64,000 nt of DNA from JBEHWX01 sp048498995 (GCA_048498995.1 JBEHWX010000018.1:1-64000); one strand, 5' to 3'; positions 43,047 through 51,762 are shown, numbered from the stretch's first letter. Notes: generated by a model from the letters alone, not told the origin. Numbers and translations: made by a program.

Positions 43047-43811
43047 CTACGCCTTCACCCCCGCGATCACGCGATCCCAGTCGAACGCCGGACCGATATC
43101 CCATTTGCCGCTCGGGCGATAGTTGACGTGGCTGGTGATGCCATGGAAGCCGGCGATCTGCTGCACCACATCGTAACGGGCCGGAGCGTCCAGGAAGGCG
43201 CGTGGGATACCGTACTTGGCCGTGAGGAAGCGGAGCAGGGCGATGATACTTTCGTACTGCTGGCCGGTGAACGTGGCGAAATACTGCTTGCCGCGGAAGG
43301 GCTTCACCTTCTGGTAGTAGGCGGCCTCCGCCTCCGTGCAGTAGACGTCCGAGGAGCTGTACTGCGTCACCAGTCCCGAGGCTCCCTTCTCGAGGATGCC
43401 GATGTTCGAGATCTCGATGGCCAGGCTGCTACGGCTCATCTCGGAGTTCCCTCCCTGCGCTCCCGGGCCGAGATGGTACGACCAGTACTTCGATGTCCAG
43501 AGGTTGTAGATCGTTCCGTCGCGCGCTATCACGAACGGCACCGAGACCTGATTCCCCGGCGTGGTGAGCGTGGCGATATCTCCCTTCAGATAGCCGGCGG
43601 TGAAGTGCAGCACGATCCGCTTCTTCTCGAACACCTCCTTCATGTAGAAGCTCGCGTCGCCGTTCTCCCTGGTGCATTCGATCATGGCGACCTTTTCGGC
43701 GGCGCCGGGGATCTTCACCTCGAACGGTTTCAGGATATGCTTCTTCCCCGCCGAATCGATCCCCGAATCCCTGAAGCTCTTCTCGTGTCCCGGAATGCTG
43801 GTGGCCTTCAT
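43047..43811 (-). CDS. N-acetylmuramoyl-L-alanine amidase-like (Amidase_2)
   Basis: 254 residues. Zinc amidase features: RIVLHFTAG (His ~69), the GTIYNLWTSKYWSYHLGP block (His ~113), SSLAIEISNIG (Glu ~133), and the C-terminal HVNYRPSGKWDIGPAFDW with the conserved H and K/D. Amidase_2 enzymes cut between MurNAc and L-Ala in peptidoglycan. No obvious signal peptide, so a cytoplasmic (AmpD-like) or phage/T6-like lytic use is possible. The cytoplasmic form would fit the cell-wall recycling genes at 8.6-11 kb. The ATG at 43811 is chosen because upstream sequence is low-quality. Confidence 0.85.
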   Translation of the reverse strand: MKATSIPGHEKSFRDSGIDSAGKKHILKPFEVKIPGAAEKVAMIECTRENGDASFYMKEVFEKKRIVLHFTAGYLKGDIATLTTPGNQVSVPFVIARDGTIYNLWTSKYWSYHLGPGAQGGNSEMSRSSLAIEISNIGILEKGASGLVTQYSSSDVYCTEAEAAYYQKVKPFRGKQYFATFTGQQYESIIALLRFLTAKYGIPRAFLDAPARYDVVQQIAGFHGITSHVNYRPSGKWDIGPAFDWDRVIAGVKA

Positions 43812-44062
43812 GGCTGCGTCTCCTCGAACTGGATGGATGTGGCGCGCCGGCTGGATATGCCGTACCCGATGGATCGGATGCGATGTAGCGGATACGATGC
43901 GCCGGGCGCGAGGCGGAAGAGCCGGCCCGTGGAGTCTGGTGGAAGGGAGGCCAGCCGTCGGATATTCGTGATGGATCGGCGACGGAGGCTCGACCGGCTC
44001 GGGCGGAGCCTCCATCGCGATGCGATACATACTCGCGCGGGCGGGCGTGGCCGCCGCGGAGC

Positions 44063-44482
44063 TCAGAAGGGGTCGAAGCAGTCGTAGTTCCGCTGCGCGC
44101 GGATCCGGCCGTCGCGCAGCTCGAAGAAGACGCCGAAGCGCGCCCGCATGGCTTCTCCCGCCTTCAGCGCGCCGAGATCCACGGTGAGCACGCCAGTCCA
44201 GATCACCTCGAGGGCCACCTTGTCGCCGGCGGCGATCGCGCTCGTGATCTCGTAGGATTCCGAGGCGATCACGACCCGGCCACGACGGGAAGCCTCGGCC
44301 AGCCCGGCAAGATCCCGCCGGGCGCCGTTCGGCACCAGACGGTTCGGAAACTCCACCTGGAGGACGTCCTCGGCATAGAACGCCAGGATCTCCTCGACCG
44401 GAGCACGGACGCTGATCGCCTCCAGGTAGCGGCGCACCGTCGCCAGATTGAGCTCTTCGGTCGTCATGATATCGGCTTCCAT
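44063..44482 (-). CDS. SnoaL-like / NTF2-fold protein
   Basis: 139 residues with the SnoaL pattern: VRRYLEAISVRAPVEEILAFYAEDV, VEFPNRLVPNGARRDLAGLAEASRR, DKVALEVIWTGVL, and DGRIRAQRNYDCFDPF at the end. These small alpha+beta barrels include polyketide cyclases, limonene-epoxide-hydrolase-like enzymes and many uncharacterised proteins. A second ATG at 44467 is possible. No signal peptide; function open. Confidence 0.85.
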   Translation of the reverse strand: MEADIMTTEELNLATVRRYLEAISVRAPVEEILAFYAEDVLQVEFPNRLVPNGARRDLAGLAEASRRGRVVIASESYEITSAIAAGDKVALEVIWTGVLTVDLGALKAGEAMRARFGVFFELRDGRIRAQRNYDCFDPF

Positions 44483-44531
44483 GTCGTGCTTGTCTCCGGC
44501 GTTGCGTGATGACGGTCGGCGAGCGCCCGGC

Positions 44532-45221
44532 TCATTTCACCTTGATGTCGGCCGCGTAGATGTGCCAGTTCTTCATTTCGCCGGCGCCATCGACCACCGC
44601 GCGGTGCAGCACGTAGCTCCCGACGAAATGCTGTGGGGTGCCGTTCTTCTTGGTGGCGTTGATCGTCACCGGAATCATCACGTAGCGCGATCCGGCCGCG
44701 GGCTCGATCCGTCCCGGCGTTCCCGGCACCACCGACACCGCGCGGGTCTCGGCGAAGCCCGCCTTGAACTGCGCGAACGTCTGACCGCTGGCCAGTCCGT
44801 TCCGCTCCCAGTAGTGATAGGCGCGCTCGTAATCCTTCTTGGCGATCGCGTCGTAATAGTCGCGCACCACGCCGAGCGCCCCTTCCACTCCCTCGGCTCC
44901 GGTCTCGTTCATGTTCACATCCGAGGGGACCTTGCCGCCGGCCGTATCGGCCGAGCCATGCGACTCGGACGAGCTTCCGTTGGCATGCTCCGAGCCGGAG
45001 GCGCCGGCCGCGCCGGAGCCGTTCGAGGGAGAGGCCGGCTTCGTATCCCGCGTTCCGGATGTTCCGGTCGTGGTCTCCGTTCCGGCCGCGCCGGACGCGC
45101 CGGAGGTCATGGCCGAGTCGCCGCGGGGATGATCCCCACCGGCATCGGACGAGCAGCCGGTCAGAAGAAGGATCGGCAGAAGAAGCGTGGAGAGCGCGAG
45201 AAAGGTTCGATGTGCTGACAT
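44532..45221 (-). CDS. Lipoprotein with Ser/Gly linker and NTF2-like domain
   Basis: About 229 residues. Signal sequence with lipobox LLLTGCSS. Residues ~25-105 are a low-complexity Gly/Ser/Thr/Ala linker. The C-terminal ~110 residues begin GVVRDYYDAIAKKDYERAYHYWE, which resembles an NTF2-like fold, then AGSRYVMIPVTINATKKNGTPQHFVGSYVLHR. It should be lipid-anchored with the domain extended into the periplasm. Function unknown. Confidence 0.75.
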   Translation of the reverse strand: MSAHRTFLALSTLLLPILLLTGCSSDAGGDHPRGDSAMTSGASGAAGTETTTGTSGTRDTKPASPSNGSGAAGASGSEHANGSSSESHGSADTAGGKVPSDVNMNETGAEGVEGALGVVRDYYDAIAKKDYERAYHYWERNGLASGQTFAQFKAGFAETRAVSVVPGTPGRIEPAAGSRYVMIPVTINATKKNGTPQHFVGSYVLHRAVVDGAGEMKNWHIYAADIKVK

Positions 45222-45340
45222 CTCGTTGACACGTTCGTGAATATCATTCCGGCCGATGCGGATCACCGCGAAACGGACCACCGCAAAGATGCCATATCCG
45301 CGCGTGATGACGATGGATCGGAGATCCCGCGGCTTCACGC

Positions 45341-45389
45341 GCGACGCAGTACATGCGACGCATCGTGCGCGACGCATGTACTGCGTCGC
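45341..45389. other. Perfect 17-bp inverted repeat downstream of NlpE-META gene
   Basis: Arms GCGACGCAGTACATGCG (45341-45357) and CGCATGTACTGCGTCGC (45373-45389), 15-bp loop. It lies 25 bp past the stop at 45414 and ~120 bp upstream of the next start at 45221 on the same strand. It may be a terminator between the two genes. No T-run follows. Confidence 0.7.
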
Positions 45390-45413
45390 TCGGCGACATC
45401 AGGGCCGCGCCAC

Positions 45414-46448
45414 TCAGACAGGCTGCTCGAAGCGCGCCAGGAATGCGCCACCGGCATCGTACAGCTCCAGCGCGCCATCGACAACCTTCCAGCTCGCCGC
45501 GTCGCGCAGCACCGCGAGGAACGCCGTCTCCTGCTCCATCACCCCCATGCACGCCATCTTCGTCGAGATGAGCTCGCCGAAGGAGACCTTCCCCCGTTCG
45601 GCCACGTACGTTCCGGAGATCCGGTTGCAGCCGGTCGAGCCCTGCACGCGCCTGGTGCGGGAATCGAGACGGAAGAACGCCTCGCGCTCACCGGAGGTCG
45701 TCACCGGCGTGTTGCCGAGGCGGGTCAGCTTCCAGTAGGCATCCTCAAGTCCCGGCGGTGCCTGCTTGTCGTTGCAGGACATCCCGGGCAACGCGCTCAC
45801 GAAACGATCGACGATCAGCGTCGGCGCGGCGCCGGAGGTGATCCGCCCCTCGAGATCGACCAGCACCGGAGCCTCCGCGCCGGCGCGTGCCTTGGCGTAC
45901 GCGGCCCGGAGCGCGGCGGTATCTCCCCCGCCGACAACCCGCATCGTCATGCCGGTCGTGCACTCGGTCACCATCCCTCCCTCGGCCGTCTCGCGGTAGC
46001 TGCCGCGGAGCTGCAGCTTCGGATCGATCCGGCTGTAGCTCGCTGCGCGGCGCAACTCGCGCGCGGCGCCGGCGGAGTCCGGCCGGCCGACCTGACGGAG
46101 CGTCCCATCCGGCAGCGGGATGAACCCGACTGTCACATCCCGATGCCGCAGCGTGATCGCGCCGGTATCGGAGGTTCGGGACCATCGCCCAATCTCGTCG
46201 AATCCCGGACCTCCCGCCGACGTCCGGCCGAGAAAGCTCGTGCGAAGGATGAAGATGCTGTCCGGACGGAGATCGAGCTGGTGGACCATGCCGTCGCAGT
46301 CGGGACAGGGAACGGTATCGGTATAGAGCGCCGGAAGCCGCAAGGCCGAGGAATCGCGCGCCGACTGGCATCCGGCGGCCATGAAGCTCGCGCTCATCAG
46401 GCACGCGGCCATCGCCGCGGCCACGCTCGAAGCGAATGATCGTTCCAT
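45414..46448 (-). CDS. NlpE-META domain lipoprotein
   Basis: 344 residues. Lipobox FMAAGC. An NlpE-like domain follows: LYTDTVPCPDCDGMVHQLDL with CPDC at ~48-51, the Cys pair NlpE uses in copper/redox and surface sensing. A middle ~110 residues is beta-rich with YRET and CNDKQ. The C-terminal ~100 residues are a DUF306/META domain: YWKLTRLGNTPV, GSTGCNRISGTY, ISTKMACMGVMEQETAFL. The ATG at 46448 starts the hydrophobic leader. NlpE plus META in one chain suggests a stress or heat-shock-related envelope role (inference). Confidence 0.82.
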   Translation of the reverse strand: MERSFASSVAAAMAACLMSASFMAAGCQSARDSSALRLPALYTDTVPCPDCDGMVHQLDLRPDSIFILRTSFLGRTSAGGPGFDEIGRWSRTSDTGAITLRHRDVTVGFIPLPDGTLRQVGRPDSAGAARELRRAASYSRIDPKLQLRGSYRETAEGGMVTECTTGMTMRVVGGGDTAALRAAYAKARAGAEAPVLVDLEGRITSGAAPTLIVDRFVSALPGMSCNDKQAPPGLEDAYWKLTRLGNTPVTTSGEREAFFRLDSRTRRVQGSTGCNRISGTYVAERGKVSFGELISTKMACMGVMEQETAFLAVLRDAASWKVVDGALELYDAGGAFLARFEQPV

Positions 46449-46587
46449 CTCACGGTTCTCCCTGATATCTCCATGGGCTTCCGTCGTCCCGACTTCCCAC
46501 TGAAGGGAATCCACCGTTCCATGGAATCAACAAGCATACCGACTCCATCCGACGGGAGATCCGGAAGACCCGCGCCCGCCTCGAAGG

Positions 46588-47118
46588 TCACTCCCTGAGC
46601 AAGCGGACCATGCGGGGGAAGGGCTCCACGCCGAGCTCCTCCGCCTTCTTCTCGTCGTGCGTCAATCCCATCCATTGCAGCAGCGGCACGCCGACGTAAT
46701 GCCCCGCGGAGAAATTCTCGATGAAGGCCTGGGATGATCCGCGATATCCGTTGGAATGAAACACCACGTCAGGAGGAATGCCGAGATGCGAGAGCGCGGC
46801 CCACGACCAGGCGATCGCGCCGATCTCCAGTCCGAGATCCTGGCCGACATCGGAGCCCATGCTCCGGCGCTCCTCGGCGGTGAGGACCGCGATGTGCCCC
46901 GCCTCGTGAAGGAGATCTCCGGGATAGAGAAGCTTCTCCTGATCGATGTAGATCCGCCCGTCCTCGATCAGGATGCCGGGAAGGAACGTCGTGGCGTCGA
47001 TCCGGCGAGGCTCGACCGGGATGCCGATCTCCTCGAGAAAGCCGGTGATGCGCCGCGTGAGCGGATCGGCGAACGGGGCCTCGGTGAACTGAACGTCGTG
47101 CATGTCCATGCTCTGCAT
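46588..47118 (-). CDS. Small HEAGH-motif protein (IrrE-like metallopeptidase?)
   Basis: 176 residues, no signal peptide. DGRIYIDQEKLLYPGDLLHEAGHIAVL has the HExxH zinc motif (HEAGH at ~71-75). A later helix, GLEIGAIAWSWAALSHLG, and the C-terminal HYVGVPLLQWMGLT may supply the third ligand. I know this as a family of uncharacterised small proteins. Whether it cleaves peptides is unknown. It lies 75 bp downstream of the DRE-TIM synthase on the same strand. Alternative starts (Met4, Met6) are possible. Confidence 0.7.
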   Translation of the reverse strand: MQSMDMHDVQFTEAPFADPLTRRITGFLEEIGIPVEPRRIDATTFLPGILIEDGRIYIDQEKLLYPGDLLHEAGHIAVLTAEERRSMGSDVGQDLGLEIGAIAWSWAALSHLGIPPDVVFHSNGYRGSSQAFIENFSAGHYVGVPLLQWMGLTHDEKKAEELGVEPFPRMVRLLRE

Positions 47119-47162
47119 CAGGTATCTGCTGGGGGATGTGACGGCCGCTCCGGGAGGATGAC

Positions 47163-47196
47163 GCCGCGTGGGGCATCAGGCCGCGTGGGGCATCAG
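47163..47196. repeat. 17-bp tandem duplication
   Basis: GCCGCGTGGGGCATCAG occurs twice head to tail. The second copy overlaps the stop codon of the DRE-TIM synthase gene (47193-47195), so a duplication event has touched its 3' end. Confidence 0.85.
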
Positions 47197-48305
47197 GCCT
47201 CGATAGGCGAGGCGTGAAAGACTCTCTCTTCGTACATCGTGATGATCTCCTCGGCCGAGAAGCTCCGTCGCTCCTCGACCGCCATCCGCTTCACCGTCTC
47301 CCGCATGTGGGCGTAGGTCTCCTCCGTCTGAGGAAGCCCGACGACGCGCTCGAAGAGCCAGCGGAAATTGCTTCGGCCGCTGTACTTGCCGAACCAGATC
47401 TCCGGGGCGATGCCGTGGAAGATCGAGTAGGCCATCGGATCGCGCAGCATCGCGTGGACGTGCAGTCCGGTCTCGCTTCTGAAGGCATCCGGCGACAGCG
47501 GCGGCGCCGGGGTGGCGCCGGAGTAGGAGCGCACCTTCTCGGCGATCGTCTCCAGCTCCTCGTAATCGGTCCCCGGGCGCACCAGGCCATGCTCGTCCCG
47601 GAGCCGGAGCAGCACCTGCTCGGTGGCCGCGTTGCCGGCCCGCTCGCCGATGCCGGTCATCGTGGTCGAGATGAGCGTGGCGCCGGCCAGCACCGCGACG
47701 ATGGTGTTGTCCACGGCCAGCCCGAGATCATTGTGACAATGGATGCCGACCTTCACCCCGGTCCGCCGGATCACCTCCCTGACCCAGATGCCGGTCATCG
47801 CCGGCTGAAGGCATCCGACGGTATCGCAGAGGATCAGGTGATCGATCCGCGGAGCAAGCGCGCCGGCCAGTTCGATCACGAAGTCCACGTCGGCGCGCGA
47901 GGCATCCTCCAGCGCGACATCGACGGCCATCCCCACGTCGTGGGCATGGCCGACCAGCTCGACGAGCCGCCCCAGAATCTCCAGGCGCGAGGTTCCCCTG
48001 GCGGCCAGAAGGATATCGGAGACGGAAGCGAAGAGGGTGATTCTGCCGGCGCCGATCCGATGCGCCATGTCGACGTACGCGGCGCGGGCCGGCACGTCCG
48101 GAGCCACCGGGACGCCGGCGGCCAGGAGATCGCGCGCCAGCTCCTCCTCGTCCCTCCCGACCGAGGGCATCAGTGCCACGAAGTCGACGCCGACGGCGGC
48201 CAGATCGCGCGCCAGCTCCTCCTTTTCCTCACGGGAAAAGACGACGCCGACCTGCTGCTCGCCATCGCGCAGCGTTTCATCCGACAGTATCAACGGAATC
48301 GTCAT
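47193..48305 (-). CDS. DRE-TIM acyltransferase, homocitrate/isopropylmalate synthase-like
   Basis: 370 residues, NifV-like in length. The ATG at 48305 has GGAGG nearby. Catalytic and metal residues: LRDGEQQVG at ~12-20 (Arg13, Asp14), CDTVGCLQP, HCHNDLGLA at 188-196 (His188, His190, Asn191), GIGERAGN. The family condenses acetyl-CoA with a 2-oxo acid. Without the regulatory domain of LeuA, it is closer to homocitrate or citramalate synthases. Odd feature: where most members have an E-x-G-x-P strand-2 motif, this one reads FVALMPSVGRDE. Substrate cannot be decided. No nif genes are nearby. Confidence 0.85.
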   Translation of the reverse strand: MTIPLILSDETLRDGEQQVGVVFSREEKEELARDLAAVGVDFVALMPSVGRDEEELARDLLAAGVPVAPDVPARAAYVDMAHRIGAGRITLFASVSDILLAARGTSRLEILGRLVELVGHAHDVGMAVDVALEDASRADVDFVIELAGALAPRIDHLILCDTVGCLQPAMTGIWVREVIRRTGVKVGIHCHNDLGLAVDNTIVAVLAGATLISTTMTGIGERAGNAATEQVLLRLRDEHGLVRPGTDYEELETIAEKVRSYSGATPAPPLSPDAFRSETGLHVHAMLRDPMAYSIFHGIAPEIWFGKYSGRSNFRWLFERVVGLPQTEETYAHMRETVKRMAVEERRSFSAEEIITMYEERVFHASPIEA

Positions 48306-48362
48306 GGCCTGCCTCCGACCGGACCGGATCGAGTTCTGGGAGATCGCGCAACGGACGCGTGG

Positions 48363-48370
48363 CGAATATA
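48363..48370 (-). promoter_or_regulatory. Candidate -7 box TATATTCG
   Basis: Minus-strand TATATTCG 58 bp upstream of the DRE-TIM synthase start. The same TATATTCG is at 35731-35738. Confidence 0.35.
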
Positions 48371-48456
48371 GGAGACGGCCGCTCATTCTGGAATCGGCGG
48401 GGAACGGAGTGGAGGATAAGCCGTCCGGCTACGTGGATCTCGCGTGACGAGGGGGA

Positions 48457-48479
48457 GGCGCGCGCGAAGAGCGCGCGCC
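48457..48479. other. GC hairpin in 48306-48786 gap
   Basis: Arms GGCGCGCGC and GCGCGCGCC with loop GAAGA. The gap otherwise holds no supported gene; two structured sites are listed. Confidence 0.55.
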
Positions 48480-48686
48480 CGTCGGATACGCTCTCTCCGA
48501 TGCGTCATCATCCGGCGGCATCACGTTCCGGGATCGACGCGTTACGCCGCGGGAAGCCCGTGGCCGGCCATCGCGCGGCGATGCTTCCCGCGAGGAGGAG
48601 CCGGCGGGGGAGGACCGGGGTTATCGATCGCATCGAAGGCAGTACGGCTCCGCCGACGGAAGCGCCTGGACACCGCTCCGGAGGGG

Positions 48687-48738
48687 GTACACAAAGTAGG
48701 ACTTGCAGGACCCTCACCCGGCAAGTATACTTGTGTAC
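48687..48738 (+). other. Nested inverted repeat upstream of T9SS-tailed gene
   Basis: Outer arms GTACACAA (48687-48694) and TTGTGTAC (48731-48738), inner arms ACTTGC (48701-48706) and GCAAGT (48721-48726), loop of 14. It ends 48 bp before the ATG at 48787 and is less GC-rich than its surroundings. It could be a 5' leader structure or an operator pair. Confidence 0.5.
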
Positions 48739-48786
48739 CAAAGGCACCGATAGTTGTCACATCAGAACAACAACATCCTCCCGACG

Positions 48787-49857
48787 ATGAGGCCGCCGAA
48801 GCATATCATCCTGGCCGCGGCCGGGATTCTTCTCATGTGCTCCCCACCACCACGCGCGCGGGCACAGGAACATGACCTGATTCTCCACCCCGAGAACTGG
48901 ACGGAAGTTCAGGATCAGGTCTATATCCGCACGCGGCGTCCCGATGGGACCACGCGGAACGACTCGTCGATCATATCTGCCGCATACCGTTTCGAATATG
49001 TCTACGATTCGACATGCCGTGGTCAGTATCTCTTCAGCGAGTGCATGCACAACGGCAGCCGCCCGCGTCTGCTGGCCTGGATGGATGGCCACATCCACTC
49101 CTCTGATGAGGCGATGATGACCGACAGCAGCCGGACGGCGAGCTTTCCGATCGCCCCCGGAGACATGGTGAGATTCTATCGGGAGTTCAAGTGGTATGAT
49201 CCGAAACTGGGCCGGCAGGACACCAACAATTTCCGCTCGCTCGACACTGTCGACTATGCCGTGGAGCTTGCTCGCGCGACAACGGGCGAGCGGATCGCGC
49301 TGCTCGACAGTTTCGGTGTTCTCCCCTCCCCCATCGCCGGGTCTCCGATCTTCTATGGCACGCGACCGATCATGTCCCGGATATCCTATCGCGTTCCCGT
49401 CGAGGTCGGACACGACTCCGCCTTCGTGAGGGTACGGTTGTATTCACGTGGCGAGGGCCCCTATCTGCCGATTCGAAAGGATGACATCACCTTTGGCTTG
49501 TCTCATGCGCTGGACCGGGGCCTGTTCGATTACTATCTGAGTCTGTTCGGCGGTGCCCTGAACAAACGGAGCGTGGAGGATCTCACCACTCGAATATCAC
49601 GGGGCGGATCACTTCTCGCGGTATCGCCGATGGCTTCCGGCCGGATCGAGATTCACGTGGCCGCTCTCCTGGAGCATGAGCCGGTGGAGATCGCCATCTA
49701 CGATGCCGGCGGAGCCTGCGTCTCGGTCCCCTATGCCGGCATGCCGGCCGCGGGCGGAACCGTCACGGCCGACCTCGGAGCGGCGGGAGTCTACTTCGTC
49801 GCCCTTCTACGCGGCGGACGGATCCTCGATGTCGCGACAATCACCACGGCCCGATAG
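48787..49857 (+). CDS. Exported protein with T9SS-like C-terminal domain
   Basis: 356 residues from the ATG at 48787 (a TTG at 48754 is possible). Signal peptide ends near ARAQE. The mature ~270 residues match nothing I know: HPENWTEVQDQVYIRTRRPD, CRGQYLFSECMHNGSRPRLL, YREFKWYDPKLGRQD. The last ~75 residues resemble a T9SS sorting domain, divergent: SPMASGRIEIHVAALL, VEIAIYDAGG, AAGVYFVALLRGG. It should be surface-exposed or released. Stop TAG is followed directly by GGAGG and the next gene, so they are coupled. Confidence 0.72.
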   Translation: MRPPKHIILAAAGILLMCSPPPRARAQEHDLILHPENWTEVQDQVYIRTRRPDGTTRNDSSIISAAYRFEYVYDSTCRGQYLFSECMHNGSRPRLLAWMDGHIHSSDEAMMTDSSRTASFPIAPGDMVRFYREFKWYDPKLGRQDTNNFRSLDTVDYAVELARATTGERIALLDSFGVLPSPIAGSPIFYGTRPIMSRISYRVPVEVGHDSAFVRVRLYSRGEGPYLPIRKDDITFGLSHALDRGLFDYYLSLFGGALNKRSVEDLTTRISRGGSLLAVSPMASGRIEIHVAALLEHEPVEIAIYDAGGACVSVPYAGMPAAGGTVTADLGAAGVYFVALLRGGRILDVATITTAR

Positions 49858-49865
49858 GAGGTACG

Positions 49866-50513
49866 ATGCGACGAACGAACTGCATGCGCTGGTCGATGGC
49901 ACTGATACTCGTGCTGTCGCACGCCGTTGCCACCGCCCGCAATGAGCGCAAACCTCCTCCTCCCGTTCTGATCTCCGGTGGAGGGCTGCCGGGGGATGGT
50001 GTCGACGTCTGGACGCCGGACGATCCGGGTGGTGGCGGAGGCTCCGGTGGCGGGGGATGCGGCGACGGCGGGGGAGGATCCAACCACAACCTCTGCAACT
50101 ACGGCTTCCCTCCGGAGGGGCCTCCGATCGGAGGCGGCGGACACACGACCTCGGGTGACGGTGGATGGGACTGGTGGAACAGCGGCGGCTTCTGGGGATG
50201 GGGCTCCGGCTGGTGGCGCTATCCCGATCCGCAGTAGCCCGGCGACGGAAGCGGAAGTAGCGGAGGCGAAGGAGGCTCGGGGGGGAGCATCGGTTGCGGT
50301 CTAGATCCCGATAGAGCGGCCAATAGCGGTTGCCGGATCATCGTCACCGGCGGCAACGACAACGTCTGCGGCTGCATCATGAAGGTGAAGAGGAATTCGA
50401 AGGGTGACCTCGTCTGGCTCGACGACTGCGCGATCTGTGTATACGATCCCGACTATGCCAGCCCGGACTGCGCCGGGAAGCACCAGGGAGATGAATGCCC
50501 CGGCTACCACTAG
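49866..50513 (+). pseudogene. Gly/Cys-rich exported protein interrupted by an in-frame TAG
   Basis: The ATG at 49866 has a perfect GGAGG. The first 123 codons give a signal peptide (SMALILVLSHAVATA), then a Gly-rich segment with one CGD and one CNYG, ending WWRYPDPQ and TAG (50235-50237). The same frame then stays open for 91 more codons to a TAG at 50511-50513, giving PGDGSGSSGGEGG, then a Cys-rich end: VCGC, DDCAIC, DCAGKHQ and DECPGYH. Gly/Ser-rich sequence continues across the stop, and the downstream part has about eight Cys. Most likely a nonsense mutation (or sequencing error) in one gene of ~214 codons. Readthrough or two products are alternatives. The gene before it also ends in TAG, so TAG normally stops here. 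Confidence 0.7.
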
Positions 50514-50548
50514 CCGAGGGCATCCCGGACGATCTCCGTCCATCAATC

Positions 50549-50585
50549 GAGAACGGCCTCTTCCGCGCGGGAAGAGGCCGTTCTC
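50549..50585. terminator. Perfect 16-bp hairpin
   Basis: Arms GAGAACGGCCTCTTCC (50549-50564) and GGAAGAGGCCGTTCTC (50570-50585), 5-nt loop. Lies after the second TAG of the Gly/Cys-rich gene and 30 bp before the convergent PhyH stop. Its position after 50513 supports a single transcription unit through both halves. Confidence 0.8.
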
Positions 50586-50614
50586 ATGCTGTCTCCAGCA
50601 TCTCCACAACGCCC

Positions 50615-51643
50615 TCAGATCCAGACCGAGGACTCCTCGCGCCAGGTGGGGAACATCGCGATATACTGAACGATCCTCGGAACGGTGGTCCGGTTCGGAC
50701 GGCTGCCGTGCGGAAGCGCGTGATGCCAGATGATCAGATCTCCCGCCCGCCCCGCGACCGGCATCGAGCCGAGCGCGTGCAGATCCTCGCGCCGCGGATC
50801 GCTCCCCGGCGCGAGCGCGTCGAGCCACGCGTCGATCCGATGGTGAAAGCCGGGAACCAACGTGAATGCTCCCTGCTCCGGCGCCGTGTCGGTCAGGTAG
50901 AGTATCCCCTGCAGCCCGAACGGGATCGGCCTGTGCAGGCTCACGTCCCAGTGAAGATCGGGACCACGGAACATGTTGTCGGGACGCTCCGGCGCGTTGA
51001 AGCCGACCCTGTCGGTCGTGACCCAGAGATCGGAGGTTCCCCAGAGCTGCGCGAAGGCCTTGTGGATGCGCGCGGAGCGGCGGTTGGCATCGAACGCCGG
51101 ATGCTGGAAATACTGCACCATGATCCCGTGATCGTTCGGCGCATACCATGTGTCCGGATCTTCCGGACGCGCGCCGAGATGCTCCCAGATCGCCCGCTCG
51201 GCCGCGACGCGATCCGCCTCCGGCACCGCGTCGCGCAGAATCACGTAGCCATGCTCCTCCCAGAACGCAAGATCCTCCTCCGAGAGCACCGGCTCCATCG
51301 CGTCGATCGCGGCAAGAGCGTGACGCGTGGCTTCCGGCATCGGCTCGCCGAGCAGCGTGGCGTTGAGCCGGGCCACCAGCTCCGGCGCGGGAGCCCCGGC
51401 GGTCTCGACGATCCACGCCTCCAGCTCCTCGAACGAGGGACGACGCTGAAGGATGTGAATGAACGTCTGCTCGAGCCCGAGGCCGAGCGCGTGGATCACC
51501 AGCTTGTCGGTCAGGTTCTCGTCTTCGTAGAGGCCGGCGACGTCGCGTCGTCGCGTGGTCATCCGCGTCCACATGCGCTTCAGATGGCGGACGCCGAGCG
51601 AGCCGGTCTCGCTCGACGGAGGATAGGGATCGATGTCGATCAT
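50615..51643 (-). CDS. Phytanoyl-CoA dioxygenase (PhyH) family protein
   Basis: 342 residues. A Fe(II)/2-oxoglutarate oxygenase: facial triad LHWDVSLH (His231, Asp233) and LPHGSRPN (His312, with Arg315 for 2-oxoglutarate). Typical blocks: EEHGYVILRDAVPEAD, GPDLHWD, FGLQGILYLTDT, GAFTLVPGFHH. An N-terminal ~115 residues is an extra helical domain. PhyH proteins hydroxylate a wide range of small molecules; no substrate is visible and no biosynthetic neighbours are present. Confidence 0.9.
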   Translation of the reverse strand: MIDIDPYPPSSETGSLGVRHLKRMWTRMTTRRRDVAGLYEDENLTDKLVIHALGLGLEQTFIHILQRRPSFEELEAWIVETAGAPAPELVARLNATLLGEPMPEATRHALAAIDAMEPVLSEEDLAFWEEHGYVILRDAVPEADRVAAERAIWEHLGARPEDPDTWYAPNDHGIMVQYFQHPAFDANRRSARIHKAFAQLWGTSDLWVTTDRVGFNAPERPDNMFRGPDLHWDVSLHRPIPFGLQGILYLTDTAPEQGAFTLVPGFHHRIDAWLDALAPGSDPRREDLHALGSMPVAGRAGDLIIWHHALPHGSRPNRTTVPRIVQYIAMFPTWREESSVWI

Positions 51644-51762
51644 GGCGGGATCGGTGTATTCGCGAGCGCCGCGGCGCCGCCGTCCATCATCGAAGCGCTG
51701 GACGACGGCGCGACGCGCTCATCGTGGTTCAGGAATCATGACGCGAAGGTGAGCGCGGCGAC

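Noticed and set aside
50238..50513. The post-amber frame as an independent gene
   Set aside because: No ATG before 50379 and no ribosome binding site near it; continuity of composition with the upstream half fits one gene better.
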